DNA of 64,000 nt from Myrmaecium sp. VS I D KN 1 (lineage: Eukaryota; Ascomycota; Dothideomycetes; Valsariales; Valsariaceae): NCBI GenBank assembly GCA_019775845.1, contig JADQAV010000036.1, positions 124,001 through 188,000 of the forward strand, in the 5' to 3' direction. Positions 21,400 to 32,855 of this stretch are shown here, in pieces. Position 1 is the stretch's first letter; each line of letters opens with the position of its first letter. Position numbers and translations under genes: made by a program. Below the pieces are notes generated by a model that saw only the letters and a list, made by a program, of their open reading frames with translations, was not told the origin of the DNA and made no database searches.

Positions 21400-24300
21400 T
21401 CAGCTGGTGGTGTTGAATGACCACCCGCCATCACGCACCAGCCTTTCTCTCGCCTCCTTATCCCTACGCCTCTCCTCTTCCGTCAACCGGTCACTGCCAC
21501 TCCAGTTGGCACTGCTCGTGCGATCACGGAAACGCTTGTGTCTGTCCTTGTTCTTGAATATCTCTTCCATCTGAAGCGGTGCGATTGGACCGAAAATCTG
21601 CTCGGGATCTACCAGCTGTTGCTGAGAGAGCATTTCTCGCAAAGCTGGAGAATCGGTCCATGACGGCGCATGGAAATCATCTTCCGAGTCCTCATCTTCA
21701 GAGTCGGTAGCAATTTCAGGCAGAGAGATGTTATCCGGGTTAGGGTATTGGGGTGAGGATTTCGCAACCGATTGTGGCGGCACTCCAGGCGCACCGCGCG
21801 CAGGCGTCTTGTAGGCTGATGAGTTATGGGAGGCGGAAGGACCAGCAGCAGAGTTGGAAGACTCAGCAAAGGGGATTCTGGCAGTCGATATCGTCGCCAT
21901 GTCAGTTGGATGGCCGGTCTTGTTGTGGTGCTGGGCAGTCAAAGTCTTGGCCAGCAGCGAAGAAGTATGATGTCCCGGTGTCGGCGCCGTCATGTAACCA
22001 TGTGTGAAGCGGGCGGGCTCCTGCGTTAGGTTAGCAGCTGGAGAGTAGTAATCATGTGCATGTCTACATACCTTACGAACGTTCGACTGCCTAATCGGAG
22101 GAGCCTTCACCGAACGATGAGCCTCGACGGGCTCATCCTCTACCTCGTTGGTTTTCCGGCGCTTATTATCAGGGATCGAGGGGCCCGCACGGTGCAATGT
22201 CGGGCGTTGGTAAGATTGCTCCTCGATATCGGATTGCAGCGGACGTTTCGATGGAGCTTTGCTAGGGTTCATGTGAGGAGCGATAGGCTTGTTGTAGTCC
22301 GGTACCGTGTTCATCCGGGAGATTGGTCGAGCGGCTCCCAAATCGGCACGAGCGTGCTGCCCCGGTACCTGCTGCTTCTCATGCTGCAAAGCGCCAATAA
22401 GGGTGTTGGTTTGACGGCTGGGAGCCCGAGAGATTGGAGGCCGTTGCTTAGCGTCCGCTGCTGCTTTCTGAGCTTGTCGACGCGCTTCCTGCTCGCGCTG
22501 TTCGCGCTGTTCGCGGCGTTGTTGCTCAATCCGACGTTCTTCCGCAATCTTCGCAGCGCGCTTTTCCTCTGCGATCCTCTTTTCCTCGGCCTTCCGCTCC
22601 TCTTCCCGCTTCTTCTTCGCTTGCTCAATACCCTTTTTCTGGGTACCTGTCCCTCTCAAGCTTTCACTGCTTGTCTTCGCCGCGGTGGCTGCTTGTTTAG
22701 AGGACGAAGCGGCAGGCAAGGTGCTGGCGTGACCGAGACGACTGTTCAAAGCTACTCGAATGACGGGCGGTGGCTTTGTGCTTGGTAAAGGCGCCTTGGA
22801 GGGCTTAACGAGCCTCCGAGTTTCTTTCGTCTTTTGTGACTGACTTGTGGGGAGCAGACTCTTGGGTGCCGGTGGTTGAGGGATATCATCTGCCACCCGC
22901 ACCTCATCTTGTTCAACAGCAGGGATTTCATTCTTCAATGACGCAGCAGCTTTCTCCTGGCTGTCTTGTAGAGACTCAGCAGCCGCCCTCGCATGCTGCG
23001 CAGTGGCCTTCACACGTTCCCTTTCCCTAAGTCTCTCTAGCTCCTCGTCTTGTTTCTGTTGCTCCATGGCAACCTTGTGCTTCTGTTTCTCTTCTCGTTC
23101 GGTAGAGCTTCGCGTACGTCGGGGTTCGTTTGTCTTAGAAGGACTGGCGGGCTTGATGTGGCTTCTTGCGGCTTCCTCGACCGCCGCAGTGATATCGGGG
23201 TACAGGCCATCCTGAAGGTTGGGGCGCGCTTGGACTGGGCTTAGTGGTGACTCGGCCGGGGGTGCTTGTCGCAACTGCTTGTGTGGAGAAGGACCCGCAG
23301 GGAGCGCGTCCAGCTTGACTTGCGCGCTCAGGCCCGCGGTGTAAATTAGCTTCTCTTTGGCCGTTTTGAAAAGCGACGACACCTTCGCCTTTGACGCACT
23401 CAGAGGTGCATCAAAGTATCGCTTGTTGCTCGGAGAAGCAAGAGGCGTACTGGCGTCGTTGTAGCGCGCTATACCAGAATCAGGGACAGAAATGCTCTGC
23501 GCATGTCCTTGTTCAAGGCGTGGTTTGCCCATTGGCGAGGGAACCCCCGATACAGAGTTGAACTTGCTATGCCCGTGGATTCCAAACGGCTTAAGAGGCG
23601 AATTCGGCATCTGTACAGGACGACTGACGGACTGCTGTATGCTCGGCTGAGAAGTCTCCCCCTGCGGCAGCTCTCCTTCCGGCTCGGCGGGTTCTGCCGC
23701 AGAGGCTTTGCTTGGAACAAGCCGTGACACATTTGATGAGCGAGAGTGTTTGATAGGTGCGATCCAATCATCGTCGTCATCAACAAGGCTCTTTTGCGTC
23801 TCAAGGGCACCCGGGGCAGGCTTGGCTTGCGAGTCGTTGGCCACCGCGGCCTCCCCGCCGTCCGCCTTTTCCGTTATCGATGGATACCGGACATGAGAGC
23901 TCGAGTTGTTGTTTTGTTTGCCAGAGTCCCTATCTTTCGACTGCCCGAGTGCGTTGATCCGCTCGTGCAGACGTTGAGTGGATGTCTTATTATGTAGTCT
24001 CGCGGTTCCGGGTTCATCAGAGCTCGCCTCGGCACCAACGTTCGCAGATGTTTCGACGGCGTCATCGTTTCCATCGTTCAAGGAAGGTCCGAGCTGTGAG
24101 CCTCCCAGACTCTTCCCACCAGTAAATCGGCCGTAATGGCTGCTACGGTTCAGCCTCGCTTGATCCAGATGGCTTGTCCTCGAGACTCGGTTGCCCATGC
24201 TTTTCTTGCTCGTGAGCGGCTCGCGGCCGGGCAAAGGAGCAAAGTTTAAGCTGCTCTTGCGGACCAACGGTCTTATAGGGCTTGAACCATCCGAGGGCGA

Positions 24301-25287
24301 TCGTACTTGCTCAGCTTCCGTTTGCGCCTGGAGATCGAGATTATGCTGGATTACCGAATCGAACGCGGATGCGGTTTCGGCAGAGATGCTAAACTGGACC
24401 GACTCCTGAACAGCTTGCTCTTTTGGACTCTCAGGTTCCACCGGTGTGCCATCTTCGACAAAATCCATCTCGTCAGCCATGGTCGCGTCTTCGTTGTCCG
24501 GATTAGGGTCTTCTTGCGTATCGTTGCGGAACATGGACGCAGCGCCTGATGCTTCATCGTCCGGGTGAGATGGCTCGTCCACATCGTGTTCTACGTCGTT
24601 TTCTTCCGTCTCTATTGGAGCGGAAACCGGGGCTGTGATTTCCTTTGGCGCATTTGCATTCGACAGACCCCAGCCGATTCTGGAACTACCACTGCGATAG
24701 TCATTCTCCAGCTCGTCCTGGCTCAAACCGTAGTATCCCGAGTCAATTACGTTCGCCATGCCCCCCGACGCAGCCCCCCGTCCGCGGGGGGGAGATGCTG
24801 GCGTGTGATCATCCTCATCCTCGGCGACCTGGAATTGTGCAACCGATTTGTGAAAGCTAGCTTGTGGAGAAGCATCCGCCGTGGGTAGCGTGTTCGGTCC
24901 GAAGACGTCGGTCAGGGGCTAAGTTGTGTCAGCGATAGATCGTGAATACCATTGATGTCTCTTACGGCGCGAGTCTCAAGAGGATTCCGTTTCCGCGCAG
25001 TTCGTGGTGTTTTGCCTCGCAGTTTGCCGGGCGTTTTGAAGATTTCGGTAACAGTCCTGGAGCGTATTAGTTTCTCTGTGGCGACGCGAGCGAGTTTCTC
25101 CGTGAACATACAGTTGATTCCTTGAAAAGATGTCGGACATGTGCTCGTTCAGCCACTCCATCTCATTCCGGACCGAGAATGTAAACTCCTCCACTTCCTG
25201 CTCGACATATTGAGCAGCCTGTTGCCTCTCGCCCAGCACCCACTGTGCGGACCCAACCGGAGGCACCTTCGAGCGTAGAGCCGCCAT
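21400..25287 (-). CDS. sli15: Inner centromere protein INCENP (Sli15/Pic1), Aurora kinase activator
   Basis: INCENP scaffolds the chromosomal passenger complex and activates Aurora B/Ipl1 at centromeres and the spindle midzone. Four minus-strand exons (25287-25112, 25056-24966, 24918-22072, 22020-21400) give about 1244 residues. The N-terminus (SVRNEMEWLNEHMSDIFSRN) is the Bir1/borealin-binding helix, and splicing brings in TVTEIFKTPGKLRGKTPRT. A long low-complexity region follows, with an Arg/Glu/Ala single helix at about 690-830. The C-terminal IN box shows SWTDSPALREMLSQQQLVDP, QIFGPIAPLQMEEIF and ending WSGSDRLTEEERRRDKE. The intron 22021-22071 is 51 bp, stop-free and in frame, but has GTATGT, a GCTAAC branch and CAG, so I remove it. 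Treating the internal Met at 24759 as the start would lose the CPC-binding helix. Confidence 0.93.
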
Positions 25288-25819
25288 CTCGAGCTGATGA
25301 ACTATCGATCAGGTCCCGGACGCGGCGGGCGCGGTCACAGACAGTAAGTATACGGATAGATTTCGGGTCGATGTGGCGATCAAGTTCGCATCGCGAAGGC
25401 GAGGGCTAAATGTGGGTTGGATGTCCGGCGGAATAGGGCGGCGGTGCGAAGGGGCCGTTTTGCTATCGATTGTTGTGGTTGTGTCGTCTTTTGTTGTTGT
25501 TCTCCACGAATACGCTAAGGCAGAGCCCCTGCGAGCGCCGCACAGACCTCGAGCGCTCGGCGTGGTCATAGGTGAATTACCTAATCAACCAATTCACCTA
25601 TAACCACCTGCACCTCCAGCTGCGTTCATCAGAGTCGTAAACTCGGCTTTCTATCCATTTAAATCAATCTCAATGACCTGATACTCACACTTAGGGCCGC
25701 AGCCTTCTCTGGATGCAACAAGAACGTCTCATTAAGAATAGCACCATCGTCTTTCTTTCCCTAGTGAAACCTACATCTTTCAGGAGAAAAAGTGCCATAG
25801 CTCAAAGTCTAACAGAATA
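25288..25819. promoter_or_regulatory. Divergent promoter region, INCENP / unidentified gene
   Basis: A 532-bp segment between opposite start codons. An 86-codon minus-strand frame at 25309-25569 is probably INCENP leader sequence. It shows no recognisable domain. Confidence 0.4.
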
Positions 25820-26537
25820 TTGATTCTGTCTTCCGTTCTTCGCCCAGTGTCGAAGTCCTTGAGAGCAACGGCACGATCTCAAAGCTTTCCTCGGCCACAT
25901 TACAGTCAGTGTCAGCCTTGCCGCACTTTTTCACAGACTTCCCATTGCTACCTCATGAAAACAGCGCAATTGACCATCAAACAACTCACCGCACGGGGAG
26001 CGATTCAAGGGATCAGTTCTACTTCCCGGATTAATACTGAGGCTACAATGACTGGACTGGATATTATCCCTCATGATTCGTATGCTGAGGTTACCATGCT
26101 GTTCACAACCCGTCTCTGAGAGCGGTGCTGGCATAGCCGGTGCTCTGTCGAACCCACGTCAATGTATACGCTACGCAACTAATCCGCACAACGACGCTGG
26201 CTTGAAGAAGCTCCTTGGAAGGCCTGTCACTTTTCTTCATAGATGTCGGTTGACGCCAGCCCGGGCTGGAGTAAAGCGCTTCAAAGAAGTGGGAGGACGG
26301 ATTATCGGCACAGATGAAGCGTTCGTACATGGGATGAACGAGGAAAAGCGTCTCCACGCCGGCGAAGCGCTGGGGCTTGGTTACACAGCACCGGACAAGG
26401 CATTTAACCCAGAACCAGGGCATCCAACTTTCGACTGGTGGATGCTTTCATGCACCTCAAGGCAGCCAAGCATGCGACCTATATATCATGCAGCGCGGAA
26501 TGGGGGATATGTGCAAGAGCATCATGTCGAACGATAG
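25820..26537 (+). CDS. Unidentified protein with mitochondrial-type leader
   Basis: I do not recognise the family. The first about 45 residues (MILSSVLRPVSKSLRATARS ... FSQTSHCYL) are Arg/Ser-rich without acids and look like a mitochondrial presequence. Two open frames can be joined by a 43-bp GTATGC...GAGAG intron at 26080-26122. This gives a continuous, protein-like segment: TGLDIIPHDS-GAGIAGALSN, PHNDAGLKKLLGRPVTFLH, FKEVGGRIIGTDEAFVHGMN and HAGEALGLGYTAPDKAFNPE. After PGHPTFDW at about 26440 two frames compete. The annotated one ends at 26537; a -1 frame reads VDAFMHLKAAKHATYIS to a stop at about 26575 and looks more protein-like. The gene may therefore have another intron, a sequence error, or a late frameshift. 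Roughly 220-240 residues are expected. Confidence 0.5.
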
Positions 26538-26575
26538 CTGGGAGATTGCTTCGTACCAATGATAGCTCCTGTTAA

Positions 26576-27543
26576 CGTAGTGAAGGCCACGAGAAGTCGT
26601 GTATTTCGTTGACGACGGCGTCTCTTCAGGGAATTATGTCGAGTTACGCTGGAGAGAGTTTGTTTAGATCGTCTCAAAGACACTTTGATACCTACCTGGC
26701 TGCTGATCTGTGGGAGCAAGCAGAGCTGAAGGTTTGGAGAAGGGGAGGGGATAATGGATTGTCGGCTGCTTTTCTAGGAATTGTTTGACGATTTGGTATG
26801 ATTGTAGTGAGGAACAATGGAAAGGAGAGAAGGCAGGCAAAAAGAAGCCGAATCAAAGTGTGGCCGAATGATATATGATGCACAGTAGCTTATCAAAGCG
26901 AATGCCTGATGGTGGAGTCCCAGTTTGGCGAGATCTCTGGGCCCACGGTGCTGGAAACCCTGTCACATGTAAAACGTCACCGGCGGGATAGCAACGATGT
27001 AATGCGCAGAGGTTGGAACGGCGAGGAGCTTTGTACTGATGAACAACGCTCAGCGATGATGGCGTGCAGCCGGCGGATCTTCCCAGATATCGTTATCGGC
27101 TGGCGGAGCGTGGGAACGGGTGCGCACGCAGGTTTTTCTGGTCGGTTGTTTGCCTTGGGGTGAAAGGCGTGCCCGTACCGATCAGGTTCCTAGCGTAGCA
27201 CTACGCAGGGAGGTGTTTGCGTAGGTGCGGCGCCATGATGCTGCAGTGAGCGTTTCGTCATCGCAGGCGAGCTCGTTTAAATAAAAGCTACCTGCCTGCC
27301 TGCGTACGGGCACAGCTGCTCGCACACACGACACCTTTCCCCCTCCAACACTCTCCCTGTTCAAATCGATCACGCTCAGGCAATCCCTTCATCAACCACC
27401 TCTTTAGCTCTTTACCTGCTCGCAATCCCATTCGAGCTTTCTCCTGCTTACGATCCCCTCGCACCTCTCTGCTTGCAACGTCTGTCTGACCAGGCGCACC
27501 TTCCGCAACCAACCGTTCCCCGTTCCACTCACAGCAATCCGTC
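26576..27543. promoter_or_regulatory. Intergenic with rtn1 promoter and pyrimidine-rich leader
   Basis: About 1 kb without a supported gene. The right end is a clear promoter: a TATA-like TTTAAATAAA at 27277-27286, then a strongly C/T-rich leader from about 27330 to the reticulon start. The left part holds only short open frames. Confidence 0.55.
27277..27286 (+). promoter_or_regulatory. TATA-like element of rtn1
   Basis: TTTAAATAAA followed by a pyrimidine-rich tract about 40-250 bp downstream and then the rtn1 start at 27544. Assignment by pattern and position only. Confidence 0.45.
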
Positions 27544-29142
27544 ATGTCCACTGAGGGAGCTCCTCAGGTTGAGCTGAACACCAGCAACCTACCCGATCTG
27601 GACCCGACTGCAGTCACCTCGGCGGCCAACCACAACGTTGACGGAGGCCTCACCGTCCAGGACGCGAAGAACGCCGTCTTCACCTGTAAGGTCAGTTGCA
27701 GATACCGGTTTTCCTGCCCATGCCGAAAGGGGCTCGCAGCTAACGCCATGTGCATCACAGTCACCGTCCACCCAATCGTTTCTCCTTGTTTCCCGAGACA
27801 ACCTCAGACAACCCCCTCCTTCCTCACAACGTCATCCTAACCCACTGCCACAGCTGCGCAATCTGCCATGGAGGCCGTACAGAATCACCCGTTGACCCAA
27901 AATGTCAAGGACACCGTCAACAACGGTGAGGTAAGCGTCAAATACCTCGCTACGATCGTTCGGACCCGTCACGCTGACAGGAGACGCAGTAACTGCTTTA
28001 TCTCAAGCCTCTCTCGCGAGAATGTTCTCGATTGACATCGTTTAGGTCCTGTTGCGCAAAATGTTAAGGCGGAGACGGCAAAGACCCGTTCTGAGTTCGC
28101 TGATCTCGCCAACTCGAAGCAGATCCCCGAGCAGCCGGCTGCCACCGGACAGAACCTAACTCGTAAGCATTTCTGCAGAAGATTCGACTATGTGATCAAG
28201 GCTAACATGAGAACGTGACAGACTACCACTCGATGTTCTATCGTCTGTTAAGCGTAAGCCTGCACTGGCTGGTCCTTCATGAAACCATGAGCTGATGCCC
28301 TATTCAGTGGAAGAACCCACGTGCTACCGCGATCACATTCGCCGCCTCTGTCCTCCTTATCTTTGCGGCTCGTTATCTGAACATACTGCGTTGGATCTTC
28401 AAGGCCCTCTACGTCGTTCTCGGAGGTATGTCTGCGCAAATCGACCATTAAATCTGTTGGTACTGATTTGTCTGCAGTGACGGCTACGGCTGAAGTGATC
28501 GGAAAGGCTGCTCTCGGCAACGGGATCACTTCCCAGTTCCGGCCCCGCAAATACTTCGTCATCAACAAGGCTTCCCTTGAACGTTTCACCGATGATTTGG
28601 AACAGCTTATCAACTTCTTCGTGATTGAGTTCCAGAGGATCGTGTTTGCTGAGAATGTTTACGTCACTGTTGCGGTATGTATATGATATCTTATGCCAAG
28701 CGCTGCTCCTTGGGGCTAATATTGAACGAAACAGGCGTTCTTCTCGTCTCTCATCGCCTACTGGTTGATCAAGTTTGTCCCGCTTTGGGGTCTCACTCTG
28801 ATCGCTACTTCGGTGATCTACCTTGGCCCGTTGGTCTACATTCAGAACAAGGAAGTTATCGATGCTCAACTTGAGCATGGTCGTCAAGTCTTCAGCCAGC
28901 AAGCAACGCAGTTCAGGGACCTGGCTGCACAGCAGACTGGCAAGGCTTCGGAGACCCTCAAGTCCTACGCAGGAGAATACAGCCACAAGGCTCAGGAAAT
29001 CATCGGAAACGCACGTGGTCGGGCCACGTCTCCGGCAGCTACTGTGAAGCACGAGGATTTCCCCTCTGCCCCGAAAGCGGAGCCGAGCTTTGAGCCCTCC
29101 GCGCGTGCTGCAGAGGTTACCCCTGTTGCTGAGCACATTTAA
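27544..29142 (+). CDS. rtn1: Reticulon-like ER-shaping protein
   Basis: Reticulons insert hairpins into the ER membrane and shape tubules. Seven exons are predicted: 27544-27685, 27854-27925, 28046-28162, 28222-28253, 28308-28425, 28478-28674 and 28735-29142, giving 361 residues. The reticulon-homology domain starts near residue 120 (YHSMFYRLLSWKNPRATAIT) with a first hydrophobic hairpin (ASVLLIFAARYLNIL..IFKALYVVLG). It continues with FVINKASLERFTDDLEQLIN and VFAENVYVTVA, and a second hairpin (FFSSLIAYWLIKFVPLWGLT and following, to YLGPLVYIQNKE). A C-terminal Gln/Ala-rich amphipathic tail (QQATQFRDLAAQQTGKASET) follows. Every join preserves the family pattern. The 32-nt exon 4 is short but in phase. 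The gene order 5' of it suggests its own promoter. Confidence 0.93.
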
Positions 29143-29985
29143 AGGATTCGTCGCTCCAATCTGTCCCTCGGGATCACGAACATTGTCTCACAGAGTTCAC
29201 GACCTCCTGACGACGTACACGAACATGGTAGCGACCTCGCCTCCGCGACGTCGCATCGGTGAACGATGTCTTCAACCCTTCCGACGTATCTTCTCCGATG
29301 AAGTGGTGTTGCTCATGGTTTAGGCTATGGATTTTATCACCTCAAGGCTGCTTAATCTCAATCTTCTCATTCCTGAATCGGCTGTATCTTATTGTCGGAA
29401 AAGTCTACTTCCTATGCCCTATGCAAACGACTTCCTTTCTCAGGCTAGCCATTTTCTCTTGCCTCGTGCGTTGCTTAGTATCTTACGCTTCCATACTGGT
29501 TATATTATCACATGCCGTATATGTAGTTTTATGCCCCGGATATGGGGACGTAATGCCCTTTCCGTGCTGCCTATTTCTTGCGTTCACTTGACCGCAAATT
29601 GCCTTGATGCTTAAATCATCCTGTCAGATTTCGTGAATTAATTGTTGCGTTGAAGCCTCTGAATGAAAGGAACTCGGTTACGGCTCCCACCGCCGTGAGA
29701 GGGCCGCGCCTTCATGGAAATCCAAACCGTTCGTTGAGCCTTTCCATCAGACGGGGTGTGACTGACGCATGCCCCGTTTCCGTTGCCACCAATCGCCGAG
29801 GCGCAGTTGGCTGTGCGGTGGATGGATCTGTGATCCCATTCCGACCGGGATGACATCTCTTTCGGATCCCGTCATCCTCGTATATCTCCTGCTATTGCTG
29901 TTGCCGATGCTGCTCTTGCCCATCGATATTGGCGGAGGGATACAGGAGGTGAAGGGTACACTTACGTAGGTGCCCTTATGTAGGT
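29143..29985. other. rtn1 3' flank, no gene seen
   Basis: About 840 bp with only short, biased open frames on both strands. Base composition is ordinary until about 29985, where it turns sharply AT-rich. Confidence 0.5.
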
Positions 29986-30590
29986 ATCTTAGATAGAGGT
30001 TAGATGTAATATAGGTTAGTATATGGTTAGCATTTTCATTCTTCTTTTTCTTCTTTTTCTTCTTGCTTTAGCTAAGGAGGAGAAGAACTCGAAAGTAGGA
30101 ATCCGTCTTAAGCTTTCTATCCCCTCTTTCTTTCTTCTCACTTACTCTACCTGTTAATAAGAGTAAGTAGGGAGATATATAGTATCCTTCCTTAAATTAC
30201 TTGAACTTAACTTATAACATATTTTATTTTATTTTTATATTTCTTTTTTAAGCGCGTATATTAATTACTTATTAGATAGTAATAGTCTATAATATATATA
30301 CGATAGAATCGCTCCTCCGGAATATATAGATATCATGCTTATATACGGGCAGACCGATAGGGAGTATGAGTAAGGCTGTATAAATTTAGTAAACCCGGTA
30401 AGAGATAAGATAGTATTTATTATCGCGCTTCTCTCTTTCTAATCCTCCCTTTTTTTTTATTTATTCTCTTCTTTTTTTTCTCTCTACTCTTTTTTCTCTA
30501 TTCTGTTCTTTTATGTTTTTCTCTCTTCTTCTCTTTTCTTTCTCTTCTTTTTCCTCTTCTTCCAGTCCGGTCTAGTCAAAGATAAAGATG
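29986..30590. mobile_element. AT-rich island, probable RIP-degraded transposon relic
   Basis: Between about 29986 and 30590 the sequence changes to TA-rich, C-poor DNA (stretches such as TTAATTACTTATTAGATAG) with CT-tracts and no open reading frame of note. Abundant TA and loss of CA/TG-type dinucleotides are what repeat-induced point mutation leaves behind in Pezizomycotina. No terminal repeats or transposase remnant can be recognised, so the type of element is unknown. A simple AT-rich intergenic spacer is the alternative. Confidence 0.45.
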
Positions 30591-30804
30591 GAAACTCAGA
30601 TAGGCTTTTCAGTCAACACACATCCTCATCCTATCCTTGTAGGAAAAGCGGGAACACTCACACCCGCGAAATGAAAAAGGGGAAAATACAGCATACACCA
30701 AGTAAATCCATAAAAAAAACATACATACATACACATCCTCCATCCCATCCCCTCTCCATCTCCATCTCCATCGTACACCCCCTTCCTCCGCACCTGCCCT
30801 CTCC

Positions 30805-32662
30805 TCATCGCCCCCCCTTCCCGGACCCAATAAACGCCTTCACCCCGACCGCCTTCCTGCCCCTCCCCACCTCCCCCCCATCACTACTCGCCCCACTGAC
30901 ACTCTCCAAATCCTCGAGGGGGATGAAATGCTGGACGTCATCCTTGGGCGGGCGGGCGCTGATGGTGACGCTGATCTGCTGGACCATGCTGATGTTGCTG
31001 GCAGCCGTGTTGGTGGGCGGGCCGCCGCCGCCACCGGCCCCGCCGTTGCGGGAGCGGGAGGACATGGCGAGTCGGGTTTTGTCGGCGAGGGAGGGGAAGA
31101 TGCGTAGGAGCAGGGCTCGGATGGTGGGGAGGCAGGCGCAGACGATCCCCAGGTGCACTTCGATCGTGGACCAGTAGCCGATGGGGGTGTAGTCCCCTAG
31201 GGAGAGGGGGGCGGGGGTGTTAGCGAGATTTTTTAAATTCTTTTTTTCTTTTCTTGGGACGTTGTTGGGGTTGGGGGGTTTGTTGATGAGGGTCTGGCTG
31301 GGACTTACAGCTCACGTTCTCCGAGTTGGCGAACTGGACCATCCACTTCAGGCGCAGGATGGAGATGATGGTGACGAAGAAGCCGACGCTAAACATGACC
31401 ATGATGCCGATACGCTTCTTGACGGTGAGGTTGAGCTTCATGAGCTGGCGGAGCGGGGCGCCGATGACGAGGAGGTCGAGGAGGATGTTCCAGACGGCGG
31501 TCTGGTAGCCGTGCGCGTTCACGTTGATGCAGTGGCCCTCGTGCTCGTTGTCCCACTTCTTCCAGGCGTAGGAGATGGGCCGGCATTGGAAGGCGGTGAT
31601 GATGTTCTCGACGAAGATGTAGATGACGCAGAGGCCGATCAGCACGTGGACGACGCGGCGGAACTGCTTCTCCGGGAAGATGCGGAGGTAGAAGCAGAGG
31701 ATGGAGATCTTGGTGATGGCGAGTGAGGAGAGGTAGAGGAATTCGTCGATGAAGTATACCTGGAGCCTTCCGTCAGTATGATGGACGCAGATGGACACGG
31801 AACACAGGAGCGTTGGGTTCTCCAAGCTTCGTGCGGCCAACTCAGTGAACTGCGACATCACGGAGAGTCCACTCACATGAAGAATCCTAGTAATCTGATC
31901 AAACGGCAACGTCCACATATCCCTCCCCAGTCCCGCATCAGCAACTGCCCAACATTAGTCACTTCCCACCACAACCTCAACTCCACACTTCCACGGACGG
32001 GGGGAGGAAGACTCACGAACGACCGAAAACACGGTGAGCGCAACCATAGGCACGCAGCTAAAGAAGATGACGTAGTCATCCCAGCCCAGCTCGAACTGGC
32101 CGCCCGCGCAGGGCAGCCGCGAGACGGCGCGGAGGAGGACGCAGAACAGGGCGAGGGCACCGCCGGCGACGCCGACGATGGAGACGATGCGGGTGTCGTC
32201 GCGGATCGGGGCGCCGCAGGTGGAGGTCGAGACGTTTTTGGCCGCTGGTTGGGATGGCGCGGAGACGTTAGCTAGAGGCCTTCCGGATTTTTTGTCGCGG
32301 CGGCGTGGTGTGCGCGCGGGGGAGAGGATAATAGTGGGCGAGTGACGTACTGAGGGATTCTTTGACGGTGCAGTTTTGCTGCACGCACGTGTTGAGTGCG
32401 AGGTTGAGCTGCGTGTCGGTGCAGATGCAGGTCAGGTTCGTGAGGCCGCAGCTGGACGCCTGGACGGACTGGAGCGTGCATGCGGACTGGGATGCCACCG
32501 TCAGTAACGGGGTCGCGGATGCATCGGGGAATGTGGGCATACCGCGCAGTCTGGCAGCGCGGCCAGCGCATCCTCCAGGGAAGCAGCCTGTGACCGGGCA
32601 CAGAGAGCGAGAAGGAGGAGGAGGGTGGCCGCGAAGAGGTGCAGGCCGTGGAAAAGCTTCAT
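30805..32662 (-). CDS. CFEM-domain Pth11-type seven-transmembrane receptor
   Basis: This is a plasma-membrane receptor candidate of the fungal Pth11-like class, which in some pathogens senses surface or host cues. Six minus-strand exons (32662-32543, 32486-32351, 32244-32017, 31944-31877, 31759-31309, 31196-30805) give about 464 residues. The signal peptide is MKLFHGLHLFAATLLLLLAL. The CFEM domain spans residues about 30-90 (ALPDCA-SACTLQ, SSCGLTNLTCICTD and CVQQNCTV, so the expected spaced cysteines are present). The rhodopsin-like 7TM part includes DDTRIVSIVGVAGG, WDDYVIF, KISILCFYLRIFP, AFQCRPISYAWKKWDNEHEG and IGYWSTIEVHLGIVCACLP. A cytoplasmic Gly/Ser-rich tail follows. The 112-bp intron 31197-31308 is fixed by NVSW-DYTPIGYWST. 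It lies beside the AT-rich island and a long gene-free stretch. Confidence 0.9.
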
Positions 32663-32844
32663 CGGGCCGAGCTCTCCCTCAAGGGGTCTCCGCTTGAGGA
32701 GGAGCGAGGAGAGGTGGTATGTGACAAGGTGATAACAACGATGGGGAATGAAGAAGAAGAAGTACGTATAAAGGAAACGAGTGAACAGCGAGTGAATCGC
32801 AAAGGAGATCACAAAAGGGACGCCATGAGGGGGGAAAAGAAGAA

Positions 32845-32855
32845 GGGGGGGGGGG
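32845..32855 (+). repeat. Poly-G run (11 G)
   Basis: Eleven consecutive G residues about 180 bp upstream of the CFEM-receptor start, in its likely leader or promoter. Prone to slippage and sequencing error. Confidence 0.85.

Noticed and set aside
31217-31726. 169-codon plus-strand acidic frame (DGDEEADAKHDHDAD...)
   Set aside because: Antisense shadow of the CFEM-receptor exon 5, whose splice-supported minus-strand reading has clear transmembrane motifs.
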